Positions 8,781 through 17,656 of a DNA stretch of 64,000 nucleotides are shown in pieces. The stretch is from Caproicibacterium argilliputei (GTDB lineage: Bacteria; Bacillota; Clostridia; Oscillospirales; Acutalibacteraceae), in NCBI RefSeq assembly GCF_029211325.2, contig NZ_CP135996.1, forward strand, positions 372,001-436,000, read 5' to 3'. Under the pieces are notes generated by a model. That model did no database searches. It had not been told where the DNA came from and saw only the letters and a list, made by a program, of their open reading frames with translations. Position 1 is the stretch's first letter; every line of letters begins with the position of its first letter. Both the position numbers and the translations under genes were made by a program.

Positions 8781-10430
8781 ATGAGAAAAGGCACGAAACA
8801 AGCAGTCAGCTTAGCGCTTGCCGCCGTTATGACAATGGGCACGCTGGCGGGCTGCGGCGACAGCAAAACAGAAAGCAGCCAGAGCGGCGGAACCGCCGCG
8901 TCAACCACCTCGGCGACCACCACCAGAAAGGCCGGTGACAAGTTCTGGGTGGATGAACCGCTGACCGTGACCATGCTGTACAACGACAACCCGGCGTATC
9001 CGCTGAAAAACGACTGGCTGCTTTGGAATGCCATCAAAAAGGCAACCAATGTCACCATCAAGTATCAGAGCGTAGCCATGAGCGACTACGACGCGAAGCG
9101 CAGCTTGCTCATCAGCTCCGGTGACGCCCCGCAGATTATCCCGAAAACATATCCCGGCAGCGAAACGCAGTTCATTCCGTCCGGCACCATCCTGCCGGTC
9201 AGCGATTACATTGACAAGATGCCGAACTACAAAGAAAAAGTCGAAAAGTGGGATATGAAGGACGAACTCAAGAGTATCATGCAGCGCGATGGCAAGTATT
9301 ATGTGCTGCCCGGTTTGCATGAAAAGGCGAAAATCGATTATTCCTACCTGATTCGCACCGATGTACTCAAAGAATTGAACCTAAAGGTGCCGACCACTTA
9401 CGATGAATTTTACAATGTACTGAAGGCTATCAAGGCGAAGTACCCGAACAAGTATCCGTTCTCTGACCGCTTCAAGGGCGACAGCACCCTGAGTCTGGTG
9501 GCAGATGCCTTTAACGTGGGCGCCGGCTGGAGCAAGGGAAACTACTGCGGCTATGACTGGACGACCAAAAAGGCTGTATTCAATCCCGCCACGCAGAATT
9601 ACAAAGATTTTGTCACCTATATGCACAAACTGGTTGCGGAAAAGCTGATGGATCCTGAAAGCTTCTCTCAAACAGACGACCAGGCTACCGCGAAGTTCAC
9701 GAAGGGTGACAGCTTTGTCATGAACACCAACACACAGTTTACCCAGCAGCTGACCGACACCATGAATGAATCGCTCGGTAAGGGTAAATTCTCGCTGGAG
9801 CAGATTGTTCCGCCGACCGGCGAAGCAGGTGCGGAGGTTTCCGGCAGCCGCCTGGAAAACGGCATCATGCTGAATGCCTCCATTGCTGACGACCCGCGCT
9901 GCGATGATATTCTCGGCTTTATCGACTGGCTCTGGTACAGCGATGCCGGTCAGACGCTGACCAAGTGGGGTGTCGAGGGTACTACCTACACCGAAAAGAA
10001 CAATACCAAAACACTGGAGTCCGGTATCACCTTTAACGGCATCAATCCTTCCGGCAAAAAGGACCTGCGCAAGGATTACGGCTTCTCCGGCGGCGTGTTC
10101 TCTTACGGCGGTTCTCTGGATCTGGAAAACAGCCTGCGCAACGACCAGGAGAAAGCGTACTTTACTACCAACAGCGAAAAGCTCAAGCTGAAGAAAGCAA
10201 CGCCTCCGGTACTCTTTACTGATGACGAGCGCGAGCAGGCTAACTCCATTATCAACCCGCTGACTGACTATGTGGATTCCATGACACAGAAGTTCATTTT
10301 GGGCACAGCGGATATCAACAAAGATTGGGACAGCTTCTTAAAGAGCTGCGAGCAGAAGGGCAGCCAGAAGCTGGTGGATATGATTAACAAGACTTACGAC
10401 GAAACCAAGGATGTCCTGAACAAAGACTGA
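8781..10430 (+). CDS. sugar-binding lipoprotein of the ABC importer (LplA-like)
   Basis: 549-residue extracellular solute-binding protein, the long form typical of LplA-like partners of LplB/YtcP permeases. The signal peptide has basic MRKGTK, a hydrophobic core and the lipobox LAGC with the lipidated cysteine at residue 25, then a Ser/Thr/Gly-rich tether (about 28-50) before the mature domain. Ribosome site AAGGAGGAG. The third gene of the importer operon, it is followed by a strong terminator at 10475-10510, so the GH3 gene beyond is expressed separately. The protein captures sugar at the cell surface; ligand not predictable from sequence. Confidence 0.93.
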   Translation: MRKGTKQAVSLALAAVMTMGTLAGCGDSKTESSQSGGTAASTTSATTTRKAGDKFWVDEPLTVTMLYNDNPAYPLKNDWLLWNAIKKATNVTIKYQSVAMSDYDAKRSLLISSGDAPQIIPKTYPGSETQFIPSGTILPVSDYIDKMPNYKEKVEKWDMKDELKSIMQRDGKYYVLPGLHEKAKIDYSYLIRTDVLKELNLKVPTTYDEFYNVLKAIKAKYPNKYPFSDRFKGDSTLSLVADAFNVGAGWSKGNYCGYDWTTKKAVFNPATQNYKDFVTYMHKLVAEKLMDPESFSQTDDQATAKFTKGDSFVMNTNTQFTQQLTDTMNESLGKGKFSLEQIVPPTGEAGAEVSGSRLENGIMLNASIADDPRCDDILGFIDWLWYSDAGQTLTKWGVEGTTYTEKNNTKTLESGITFNGINPSGKKDLRKDYGFSGGVFSYGGSLDLENSLRNDQEKAYFTTNSEKLKLKKATPPVLFTDDEREQANSIINPLTDYVDSMTQKFILGTADINKDWDSFLKSCEQKGSQKLVDMINKTYDETKDVLNKD

Positions 10431-10474
10431 GGGCGGCTTTTCTCTGCTGTCGGTCTGTAAAGGCCTGAGAATGG

Positions 10475-10510
10475 GGGAGTACGGGCGCGTGTGCCGCACT
10501 CCCTTTTTTT
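10475..10510 (+). terminator. intrinsic terminator after the importer operon
   Basis: GGGAGT (10475-10480) pairs with ACTCCC (10498-10503), with an inner GGC/GCC pair, followed by seven T. Confidence 0.85.
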
Positions 10511-10575
10511 GTCCGCAAAATGTGGCTGAATCCGTGAGAGTGCAGCATTTTCGCACAGGATGACAGAAAATTCTA

Positions 10576-10603
10576 TTGAATTACCGGGAAAAGTGTATAG
10601 ATT
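10576..10603 (+). promoter_or_regulatory. possible promoter of the GH3 gene
   Basis: TTGAAT (10576-10581), 16-bp spacer, TAGATT (10598-10603). The match is modest. It would give a leader of about 220 nt. Confidence 0.35.
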
Positions 10604-10776
10604 ATTAGGTATACAGAAATTTGCGCCTGGTGTACAATGAAAAATGTCTTTTTTCAAAGGAAAAACCGCCGTGTAAAGACCCTGCACGCAGACGGCGGAA
10701 TGCGGGGGTTCCGCACAGAAAAAGACGTCAGACGGACAGCTGGCGGCAGAACGCTGCCCCCGCGGACAAACGTACT

Positions 10777-10803
10777 TTCCGCCGCAGGCGGAAGGGCCTT
10801 TTT
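10777..10803 (+). promoter_or_regulatory. hairpin plus short T-run in the GH3 leader (attenuator-like)
   Basis: TTCCGCC (10777-10783), loop GCA, GGCGGAA (10787-10793), then GGGCC and five T (10799-10803), about 20 bp before the ribosome site. The rest of 10604-10776 holds no credible gene. Confidence 0.35.
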
Positions 10804-10830
10804 ACAGGCTAACATTTCAGGAGGTAAAGC

Positions 10831-12960
10831 ATGAACTATCAGGACAGACAGCAGGAGTTTGAAAAACAGGCACAGGCGCTTGTTTCAAAAATGACACTGG
10901 AAGAAGCCGCTTCTCAGATTTTTTTCGACTCCGCACCGATTGAGCGGCTGGACATTCCCGCTTACAACTGGTGGAACGAAGCACTGCATGGTGTTGCGCG
11001 CGCCGGCACGGCAACCATGTTTCCGCAGGCCATCGGTCTTGCAGCCATGTTTGACGAGGAAGAAATTGCAAACATGGCGGGCATCATCGCCGAGGAGGGA
11101 CGCGCGAAGTACAACGAGCAGTCCAAGTCCGGCGACCGCGATATTTACAAGGGCCTGACATTCTGGGCGCCGAACATCAACATCTTCCGTGACCCACGCT
11201 GGGGCCGCGGCCAGGAAACTTACGGCGAAGACCCGTATCTGACCGCGCAGCTGGGCGCCGCATACGTCAAGGCGCTGCAGGGGGACGGCCCGTACATGAA
11301 GGCTGCCGCCTGCGCCAAGCATTTTGCGGTGCACAGCGGCCCGGAGGCTGTGCGGCATTCCTTTGACGCCAAAGTTTCCGAGCAGGATTTGTGGGACACC
11401 TATCTGCCGGCTTTTGAAAAGCTGGTGTGCGAAGCCGGTGTCGAGGCGGTCATGGGCGCTTACAATCGCACGAATGGCGAGCCTTGCTGTGCGCAGACCG
11501 AGCTGATGCAGGACACTCTGTACGGTAAGTGGCACTTTAAGGGTCATTTTGTTTCGGACGCGTGGGCGCTGCGTGACTTTTATAACGGCCACCAGGTGAC
11601 AAAGGATGTTTGGGAAACCGCCGCGCTGGCGCTGCACAAGGGCTGCGACCTCAACTGCGGCGACACCTATCCGCACATCATGGAAGCGTATGAAAAAGGA
11701 CTGGTTACGGAAGAGGAAATCCGCACCGCCGCCGTTCATGTGATGACCACGCGCTGCAAACTGGGTATGTTTGCAAAGGACTGCCCGTATGATGAGATTC
11801 CGTATGAAGTCAACGACAGCAAGGTGCACAACGAAGCGTCCCTGCGCATGAGCCGCAAGTCCGCAGTGCTGCTCAAAAATGACGGCGTTCTGCCACTTTC
11901 ACTCGACACCGTGAAGACCGTCGGCGTAATCGGCCCGAACGCGGACAGCATTGAAGCTCTGCGCGGCAACTATTACGGGACGGCATCCTGCTTTGAAACC
12001 AACCTGCGCGGCATCCGTGACTTCGTCGGGGACAAAGCGCGCGTGCTGTATTCCGAGGGCTGCCACCTGTTTGAGGACCGCACCTCCAATTTGGCGCGGC
12101 AGGATGACCGCATGAGCGAAGCGCTGACCGTGGCACGTCACTCGGATGTTGTGGTGCTGTGCCTGGGGCTGGACGCTACCATTGAGGGCGAAGAGGGCGA
12201 CACCGGCAATGCGTTTGCCTCCGGCGACAAAAAAACGCTGCAGCTGCCGGAATCCCAGGAAAAGCTGCTGCGCGCCGTCTGTGAAACCGGCACGCCGGTT
12301 GTACTGGTGCTGAACTGTGGCAGTGCGCTGGATCTGCGCTGGGCAGATAAACACTGCGCGGCGATTCTGCAGGTTTGGTACAGTGGTTCCCACGGCGGAC
12401 AGGCTTTGGCGGAACTGCTCTTCGGCGCCAGCGTGCCGTGCGGCAAGCTGCCAGTCACTTTCTATGCCAGTGACGACCAGCTGCCTGCCTTTGAGGACTA
12501 CTCCATGGAAAACCGCACATACCGATACTTCCACGGTACGCCGCTGTACCCGTTCGGCTACGGCCTTTCCTACACCACGTTCCGCTACAGCGACTTGCAG
12601 CTGTCTGCAGACCGCATCAAGCCTGGCGAGGGCGTGCAGGTGCAGGTTACGGTGACCAATGTCGGCAGCCGTGCCGCGGATGAAGTGACAGAACTTTATA
12701 TCAAGGATCAGGAAGCCAGCGTGCGTGTGCCGAATTGCAGCCTCTGCGGATTTGTGCACACCCATCTGGAAGCAAGTGAAAGCCGGACACTGCACTTTGC
12801 GGTTTGTCCGGAAGCTTTCCGTCTGGTCAAGGAGGACGGCAGTAGAGTTTATGAGCCGGGTGCGTTTACTGTTTACGCAGGCGGCAGCCAGCCTGACCCG
12901 CGCAGCGAGGAACTGACCGGCACAGCGGTGCTTGCCGCACAAGTGCTGTTGGAGGGCTAA
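10831..12960 (+). CDS. glycoside hydrolase family 3, beta-xylosidase type
   Basis: 709-residue retaining exo-glycosidase without a signal peptide, so it acts on oligosaccharides inside the cell. The N-terminal barrel carries NWWNEALHGVARAG (47-60), RDPRWGRGQETYGEDP (120-135), KHFAVHSGPE and the nucleophile Asp243 in HFVSDAWALRDF. The NWWNEALHG form is the one seen in bacterial beta-xylosidases and arabinosidases rather than in BglX-type beta-glucosidases. The second domain carries EGEEGD (about 450), and a fibronectin-III-like domain fills about residues 600-700. Ribosome site AGGAGG. It follows the importer operon and precedes a polyol dehydrogenase, consistent with cleavage of imported xylo-oligosaccharides. 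Exact substrate is inference. Confidence 0.9.
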   Translation: MNYQDRQQEFEKQAQALVSKMTLEEAASQIFFDSAPIERLDIPAYNWWNEALHGVARAGTATMFPQAIGLAAMFDEEEIANMAGIIAEEGRAKYNEQSKSGDRDIYKGLTFWAPNINIFRDPRWGRGQETYGEDPYLTAQLGAAYVKALQGDGPYMKAAACAKHFAVHSGPEAVRHSFDAKVSEQDLWDTYLPAFEKLVCEAGVEAVMGAYNRTNGEPCCAQTELMQDTLYGKWHFKGHFVSDAWALRDFYNGHQVTKDVWETAALALHKGCDLNCGDTYPHIMEAYEKGLVTEEEIRTAAVHVMTTRCKLGMFAKDCPYDEIPYEVNDSKVHNEASLRMSRKSAVLLKNDGVLPLSLDTVKTVGVIGPNADSIEALRGNYYGTASCFETNLRGIRDFVGDKARVLYSEGCHLFEDRTSNLARQDDRMSEALTVARHSDVVVLCLGLDATIEGEEGDTGNAFASGDKKTLQLPESQEKLLRAVCETGTPVVLVLNCGSALDLRWADKHCAAILQVWYSGSHGGQALAELLFGASVPCGKLPVTFYASDDQLPAFEDYSMENRTYRYFHGTPLYPFGYGLSYTTFRYSDLQLSADRIKPGEGVQVQVTVTNVGSRAADEVTELYIKDQEASVRVPNCSLCGFVHTHLEASESRTLHFAVCPEAFRLVKEDGSRVYEPGAFTVYAGGSQPDPRSEELTGTAVLAAQVLLEG

Positions 12961-13046
12961 GCTCCTTCTTTCCGTTGTTTCAGCCGCCGCGCAGGCAAAC
13001 GTGCTTGCCCGAAATGCTCTGTTCGGATGTACCCCTTGAATTTTCC

Positions 13047-13064
13047 GCGCGGGGGTTCCCGCGC
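13047..13064 (+). other. GC-rich hairpin in the GH3-dehydrogenase spacer
   Basis: GCGCGGG (13047-13053) pairs with CCCGCGC (13058-13064), with a GGTT loop and no clean T-run. This is more likely an RNA stability element between two co-transcribed genes than a terminator. Confidence 0.3.
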
Positions 13065-13093
13065 AATCTTTCCTTTCAGGAGGTCACTAGAAT

Positions 13094-14140
13094 ATGGAAA
13101 TGATGAAAGCCGCTGTTCTGACAAACATTGGAAAAATAGAATTGCAGCAGCGGGAAAGGCCCCAGCCCAAACCGGATGAGGTGCAGGTCAAAGTGGAATA
13201 CGTGGGCATCTGCGGTTCCGACGTGCATTACTTTGAATTTGGGCGCGTGGGAAATTTTGTGGTGAAAAAACCAATCGTTCTGGGGCATGAATGCGGCGGT
13301 ACGGTGACGGCTGTCGGTTCGGCAGTCAAAAAATGCAAAGTGGGCGACCGGGTTGCGCTGGAGCCGGGGGTTCCCTGCGGCAAGTGCGAATACTGCCTTT
13401 CGGGCAGGTATAATCTTTGCCCGGATGTCCGTTTTATGGCGACCCCGCCGTATGACGGGGCGTTTCAGGAGTATGTGGTGCATCCGGAGGCACTGACCTT
13501 TTTGCTGCCGGACGGCATGAGCACCATGGCGGGCGCGCTGATTGAGCCGCTGGCAGTCGGTTTCCACGCGGCAAAGCAGTCTGGCGCGTCTGTCGGGCAG
13601 AGTGCCGTTGTGCTGGGCGCGGGCTGCATTGGTCTGGTGACCATGATGGCGCTGCACAGCATGGGCGTCAAAAAGGTGATTGTGGCAGATCTTCTCCCCA
13701 AGCGTCTGGAAAAAGCCAAAGAGCTGGGTGCCTCCGCGGTTATTAACAGCGGGGAAACGGACGTGGAGCAGGCGGTTCTCTCGCTGACAGATGGCGCGGG
13801 CGCTGACCTGGTCTTTGAAACCGCCGGCAGTCCGGTTACGGCGATGATGACTTCCTTTCTGGTTCGGCGCGGCGGCACCATTACTTTGGTCGGCATGACG
13901 CCGAAGCCGGAGTTTTCTTATAATTTCGGCAATATTATGGACAAAGAGGCAACCATCAAAAGCGTGTTCCGCTACTGCAACCTGTATCCGACTGCCATCA
14001 GCGCGGTTGCGTGCGGCGACATTCCGATTGAGAAAATTGTTTCCGACACCTTCCCGTTTGACCATGCGCAGGAAGCCATGCAGTACAACATCGACCACAA
14101 AGCGGACGTCACAAAAATCGTTCTGGATTTCACCAAATAA
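13094..14140 (+). CDS. zinc-dependent polyol (sorbitol/xylitol-type) dehydrogenase
   Basis: 348-residue medium-chain dehydrogenase/reductase. Catalytic zinc ligands are Cys40 (GICGSDVH) and His65-Glu66 (GHECGG). The structural zinc site is the four-cysteine loop at 95, 98, 101 and 109 (PCGKCEYCLSGRYNLC). A Rossmann NAD domain follows with VLGAGCIGL. The family oxidises polyols such as sorbitol or xylitol to ketoses; with the beta-xylosidase-type GH3 upstream, a xylitol- or pentitol-linked role is plausible but unproven. Start at 13094, 9 nt after AGGAGGT; two further in-frame ATGs follow within 9 bp. Ends at the terminator at 14175-14239. Confidence 0.88.
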   Translation: MEMMKAAVLTNIGKIELQQRERPQPKPDEVQVKVEYVGICGSDVHYFEFGRVGNFVVKKPIVLGHECGGTVTAVGSAVKKCKVGDRVALEPGVPCGKCEYCLSGRYNLCPDVRFMATPPYDGAFQEYVVHPEALTFLLPDGMSTMAGALIEPLAVGFHAAKQSGASVGQSAVVLGAGCIGLVTMMALHSMGVKKVIVADLLPKRLEKAKELGASAVINSGETDVEQAVLSLTDGAGADLVFETAGSPVTAMMTSFLVRRGGTITLVGMTPKPEFSYNFGNIMDKEATIKSVFRYCNLYPTAISAVACGDIPIEKIVSDTFPFDHAQEAMQYNIDHKADVTKIVLDFTK

Positions 14141-14174
14141 ATCCATCGGTTTGTCTGTGTGCGCTCCGGTACAT

Positions 14175-14239
14175 CCAAACATACAAAAAGGCAGCACTCC
14201 GCAGAACAGGCGGCGCGTCTGCTTTTTTTGTATGTTTGG
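14175..14239 (+). terminator. intrinsic terminator after the dehydrogenase
   Basis: Long near-perfect hairpin: CCAAACATACAAAAAGGCAG (14175-14194) pairs with CTGC, the T-run and TGTATGTTTGG (ending 14239). Confidence 0.8.
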
Positions 14240-14316
14240 GCGGAAAAACGGAAATGCTGCTGTGGGGAAAAGCGCGCATAAGCCCGAAAATAATTTGCCA
14301 AAAGTGTGAAAAGGAC

Positions 14317-14344
14317 TTGATTTTTTGCGGAAAGCGGGTACAAT
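14317..14344 (+). promoter_or_regulatory. sigma-A promoter of the suf operon
   Basis: TTGATT (14317-14322), 16-bp spacer, TACAAT (14339-14344). The expected start lies near 14351, on the edge of the palindrome at 14352-14364. Confidence 0.75.
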
Positions 14345-14351
14345 AATAATA

Positions 14352-14364
14352 TACTAAATTAGTA
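14352..14364 (+). promoter_or_regulatory. IscR/Rrf2-like operator at the suf start site
   Basis: TACTAAATTAGTA has 6-nt inverted arms. Its 11-nt core ACTAAATTAGT fits the central part (ACTRWWWYAGT) of the type-1 IscR site known from enterobacteria. Its position at the transcription start predicts repression when the cluster-loaded regulator binds. Confidence 0.6.
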
Positions 14365-14406
14365 CATATTAAATTACTGATATATCGCAGTGAGGAGTGC
14401 AGGCAT

Positions 14407-15159
14407 ATGTCGAAAAATTTATTGGAAGTCAGCGGAGTACACGCAAGCGTGGAGGGAAAGGAAATCCTGAGTGGGCTGAATCTCACGGTGGCCCCCGGCG
14501 AAACCCACGTGATCATGGGGCCGAACGGCGCGGGAAAATCGACGCTCGGTAATGTGATTCTGGGCAATCCGGAGTATCAGGTGGACGCCGGTTCCATTAC
14601 GTTTGACGGCGCAGACATCACCGCGGAAAAAACAGACGCGCGCGCGCGCCGCGGTATCTTCTATTCTTTCCAAAGTCCGGAAGAGGTGCCCGGTGTTACG
14701 CTGGAGGACTTCCTGCGCGTCAGCAAAACAGCCATTACCGGCAAACCGCTTAAAGTGTTTGCGTTTCAGAAGGAACTGAAGAAAACCATGGAAGCACTGC
14801 AGATGGACGAAGCCTACGCCCACCGCTACCTGAACGTCGGCTTTTCCGGCGGCGAAAAAAAGAAAGCGGAAATTCTGCAGATGCTGATTCTGCAGCCGAA
14901 GCTGGCAATTTTGGACGAAACCGACTCCGGCTTGGATGTGGACGCGGTGCGCGTTGTGTCCGAGGGCATCCGCCGCTACAAAAACAAAGAAAACGCTCTG
15001 CTGATTATTACGCACAATGCAAAGATTCTGGAGGGACTGCACGTGGATTACGTCCATGTGCTGGCAGACGGAAAAATCATTCATACCGGTGGGCCGGAAC
15101 TCATTGAGGAGATTTCCCGCGAGGGCTTCCACCGTTTGGAAGAAGGTGCCGCGCAATGA
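14407..15159 (+). CDS. sufC: SufC, Fe-S cluster assembly ATPase
   Basis: 250-residue ABC-type ATPase that powers the SufBCD scaffold. Walker A is GPNGAGKST, the signature is FSGGEKKKAE (the suf form of LSGGQ), and Walker B is LAILDETDSGLD; the Asp-Glu-Thr variant is characteristic of SufC. No membrane domain. It is the first gene of sufCBDSU, driven by the promoter at 14317 with an IscR-like site, and it overlaps sufB by 4 bp (ATGA), implying coupled translation. Start ATG is preceded by GAGGAG at a normal distance. Confidence 0.97.
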   Translation: MSKNLLEVSGVHASVEGKEILSGLNLTVAPGETHVIMGPNGAGKSTLGNVILGNPEYQVDAGSITFDGADITAEKTDARARRGIFYSFQSPEEVPGVTLEDFLRVSKTAITGKPLKVFAFQKELKKTMEALQMDEAYAHRYLNVGFSGGEKKKAEILQMLILQPKLAILDETDSGLDVDAVRVVSEGIRRYKNKENALLIITHNAKILEGLHVDYVHVLADGKIIHTGGPELIEEISREGFHRLEEGAAQ

Positions 15160-16565
15160 GCAAACCGCTGAAAACACAGATTGCGGATGTGGACCGCAGC
15201 CTGTATGATTTTAAAGACGCGGTGCACCCCTCCTACGAAACCGACGCGGGTCTGACGCCGGAAATCGTGGAGCAGATCAGCCGCGAAAAGGGTGACCCGG
15301 ACTGGATGCGTGACTTCCGGCTCAAGTCACTGGAAGCGTACAACCGACTTTCCGTGCCGGAGTGGGGGCCGCCCATTGACGACCTTAACATGAGAGATAT
15401 TATCACCTATGTGCGCCCGGATACGCCGATGCGCGGCAAATGGAGCGAAGTGCCGGACGACATCAAAAACACGTTTGAGCGGCTGGGCATCCCGAAAGCG
15501 GAGCGCAAGTCGCTGGCAGGCGTGGGCGCGCAGTATGACTCCGAAGTTGTATACCATAACGTGCGCGCAGAAGTTGCCGCACAGGGTGTGGTTTACACCG
15601 ACATGGAAAGCGCGCTCAAGGGCGAGTATGCCGACATGGTGCGCGAGCATTTTATGAAGCTGGTGCCCCCGTCAGACCACAAGTTTGCGGCGCTGCACGG
15701 TGCGGTTTGGTCTGGCGGTTCGTTTGTGTATGTGCCAAAAGGCGTTTCTGTGGAAATTCCGCTGCAGTCTTACTTTCGGCTGAACGCGCCGGGCGCGGGT
15801 CAGTTTGAGCACACGCTGATTATTGTGGACAAGGGCGCATACCTGCACTTCATCGAGGGCTGCTCCGCGCCGAAGTACAACGTTGCCAATCTGCACGCGG
15901 GCTGCGTGGAGCTGTTTGTGGAGGAGGGCGCGCGTCTGCGCTACTCTACCATTGAAAACTGGTCCAAAAATATGTATAACCTCAACACCAAGCGTGCGCT
16001 GGTGAAAAAGGGCGGCGCCATCGAGTGGGTGTCCGGCTCTTTTGGTTCCCATACGTCGTACCTGTACCCGATGAGTATTCTGCAGGGCGAGGGTGCGCGC
16101 ATGGAGTATACCGGCATCACCTTTGCCGGCAAGGGACAGCAGCTGGACACCGGCGCCAAGGTGGTGCACGCCGCGCCGCACACCAGCTCGCACATTGTTA
16201 CCAAGTCCATTTCCAAGGACGGCGGCGAGTGTACTTACCGCAGTGCTGTGACCATCGGAAAGGATGCGGTCGGCAGCAAATCTGCGGTTTCCTGCGACTC
16301 CCTGATGCTGGACAGCATTTCCCGTTCCGACACCATTCCGGCAATGGACATCCAAAACGATGAATCAGATGTGGGCCACGAGGCAAAAATCGGCCGCATC
16401 AGCGATGAAGCGGTATTTTACCTGATGAGCCGCGGTATCAGCGAAGAGGATGCGCGCGCGATGATTGTCAGCGGCTTTGCGGAGCCGATTGCCAAGGAGC
16501 TGCCGCTGGAGTATGCGGTGGAAATGAACAACCTGATTAAGCTGGAGATGGACGGAAATATTTGA
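15156..16565 (+). CDS. sufB: SufB, Fe-S cluster scaffold subunit
   Basis: 469-residue right-handed beta-helix scaffold on which clusters are built from sulfide delivered by SufS-SufU. Length and landmarks fit SufB: an N-terminal region with YVRPDTPMRGKWSEVPDDIK, a long central beta-helix, and the C-terminal region SDVGHEAKIGRISDEAVFYL with the conserved metal-binding His and Glu. It starts inside the sufC stop codon. The gap to sufD is 53 bp. Confidence 0.97.
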   Translation: MSKPLKTQIADVDRSLYDFKDAVHPSYETDAGLTPEIVEQISREKGDPDWMRDFRLKSLEAYNRLSVPEWGPPIDDLNMRDIITYVRPDTPMRGKWSEVPDDIKNTFERLGIPKAERKSLAGVGAQYDSEVVYHNVRAEVAAQGVVYTDMESALKGEYADMVREHFMKLVPPSDHKFAALHGAVWSGGSFVYVPKGVSVEIPLQSYFRLNAPGAGQFEHTLIIVDKGAYLHFIEGCSAPKYNVANLHAGCVELFVEEGARLRYSTIENWSKNMYNLNTKRALVKKGGAIEWVSGSFGSHTSYLYPMSILQGEGARMEYTGITFAGKGQQLDTGAKVVHAAPHTSSHIVTKSISKDGGECTYRSAVTIGKDAVGSKSAVSCDSLMLDSISRSDTIPAMDIQNDESDVGHEAKIGRISDEAVFYLMSRGISEEDARAMIVSGFAEPIAKELPLEYAVEMNNLIKLEMDGNI

Positions 16566-16618
16566 CGCAGGGTGCAGCGGCTCCAAACTGACAGGACTGC
16601 GTTTGTTGGAGGAGTAAC

Positions 16619-17656
16619 ATGGAACAGCAACTGAAAAATATCAATACGCTGCCCGCGCTGACGTGGAACCATCTGGGCGTAAACCGCTCGGTGTTTCTGG
16701 CACAGCGCCCGCAGGCGAAAACAGCCGCCCCGCAGATTTCTGCCGCCTTTCAGCAGGTGGAAACCGGCATGGGCAGGGAAGCGGAAGATTTCGCCGTGCA
16801 GAACTGCACGGTTTCTCATAGCATTGAAGCAGAAGAAAATACGGAATATACCGACACCACATCCATGCGGTATGCCTTGACCGGCGAAACGCCGGTAGTG
16901 GACGTCACACTGATTCACGCCCATGCGGGCAGCCGTGTAACGGTTCTGCAGTCCTACACTGCGGGGGATGACACCGCCTGCTTCCACGGCGGACTGACCA
17001 AAATTATTGCGGATGCGGGCGCCAAGGTTCGTCTGGTGCAGGTGCAGCTGCTCAACGGCGGCAGCCGTTCCTTTAACGATGTCGGCGTGCAGCTTGCGGA
17101 AAATGCGCAGGTAGAGGTGGTGCAGGCGGAGTTGGGCGCGGCGCGCGCGTTTGCCGGTTGTCTGGCACTGCTGGAGGGATACCGCAGCCGCTTTGACGCA
17201 GATACCATTTACTTTGGAGATGAGGCGCGCAAGCTGGACCTTAACTACGTTGCGCGCCACACCGGCAAAAAGACCGTCAGCGAAATGCACGCGGCGGGTG
17301 CGCTGCTGGGAAAAAGCGATAAGATTTACCGTGGCACCATCGACTTCATCCGCGGCGCGTCGCGCTCCGAGGGACACGAAGCGGAGGAAACCCTGCTGTT
17401 TAGCCCCCAGGCGCGCAACCGCACAGTGCCGCTGATCCTGTGCAGCGAGGAAGATGTGCAGGGACAGCACGCGGCTACCATCGGAAAAATCAATGCGCAG
17501 CGCCTGTTTTATCTGCAGTCACGCGGCCTGACGGAGCCGCAGGCAAAACAGCTGATGATTGAGGCACAGTTCGCACCGGTCATTGAGAAAGTGCCGGACG
17601 AAGCATTGCAGCAGGAAATGAAAGCGTATCTGGGGAGGAGGATGCAGCTTGACTGA
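16619..17656 (+). CDS. sufD: SufD, Fe-S cluster scaffold subunit
   Basis: 345-residue paralogue of SufB that pairs with it in the SufBC2D complex. It shares the beta-helix pattern and the C-terminal ATIGKINAQRLFYLQSRGL, which parallels the equivalent helix pair of SufB. Shorter at the N-terminus than SufB, as usual. Ribosome site GGAGGAG is 8 nt upstream. The coding end overlaps sufS by 8 bp. Confidence 0.93.
   Translation: MEQQLKNINTLPALTWNHLGVNRSVFLAQRPQAKTAAPQISAAFQQVETGMGREAEDFAVQNCTVSHSIEAEENTEYTDTTSMRYALTGETPVVDVTLIHAHAGSRVTVLQSYTAGDDTACFHGGLTKIIADAGAKVRLVQVQLLNGGSRSFNDVGVQLAENAQVEVVQAELGAARAFAGCLALLEGYRSRFDADTIYFGDEARKLDLNYVARHTGKKTVSEMHAAGALLGKSDKIYRGTIDFIRGASRSEGHEAEETLLFSPQARNRTVPLILCSEEDVQGQHAATIGKINAQRLFYLQSRGLTEPQAKQLMIEAQFAPVIEKVPDEALQQEMKAYLGRRMQLD

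Noticed and set aside
10637-10834. Possible leader peptide before GH3
   Set aside because: Arg/Gly-rich translation without a ribosome site; the region is better explained as an untranslated leader.
13076-14197. Minus-strand open frame opposite the polyol dehydrogenase
   Set aside because: Antisense of a gene with complete zinc sites; no start signal of its own.
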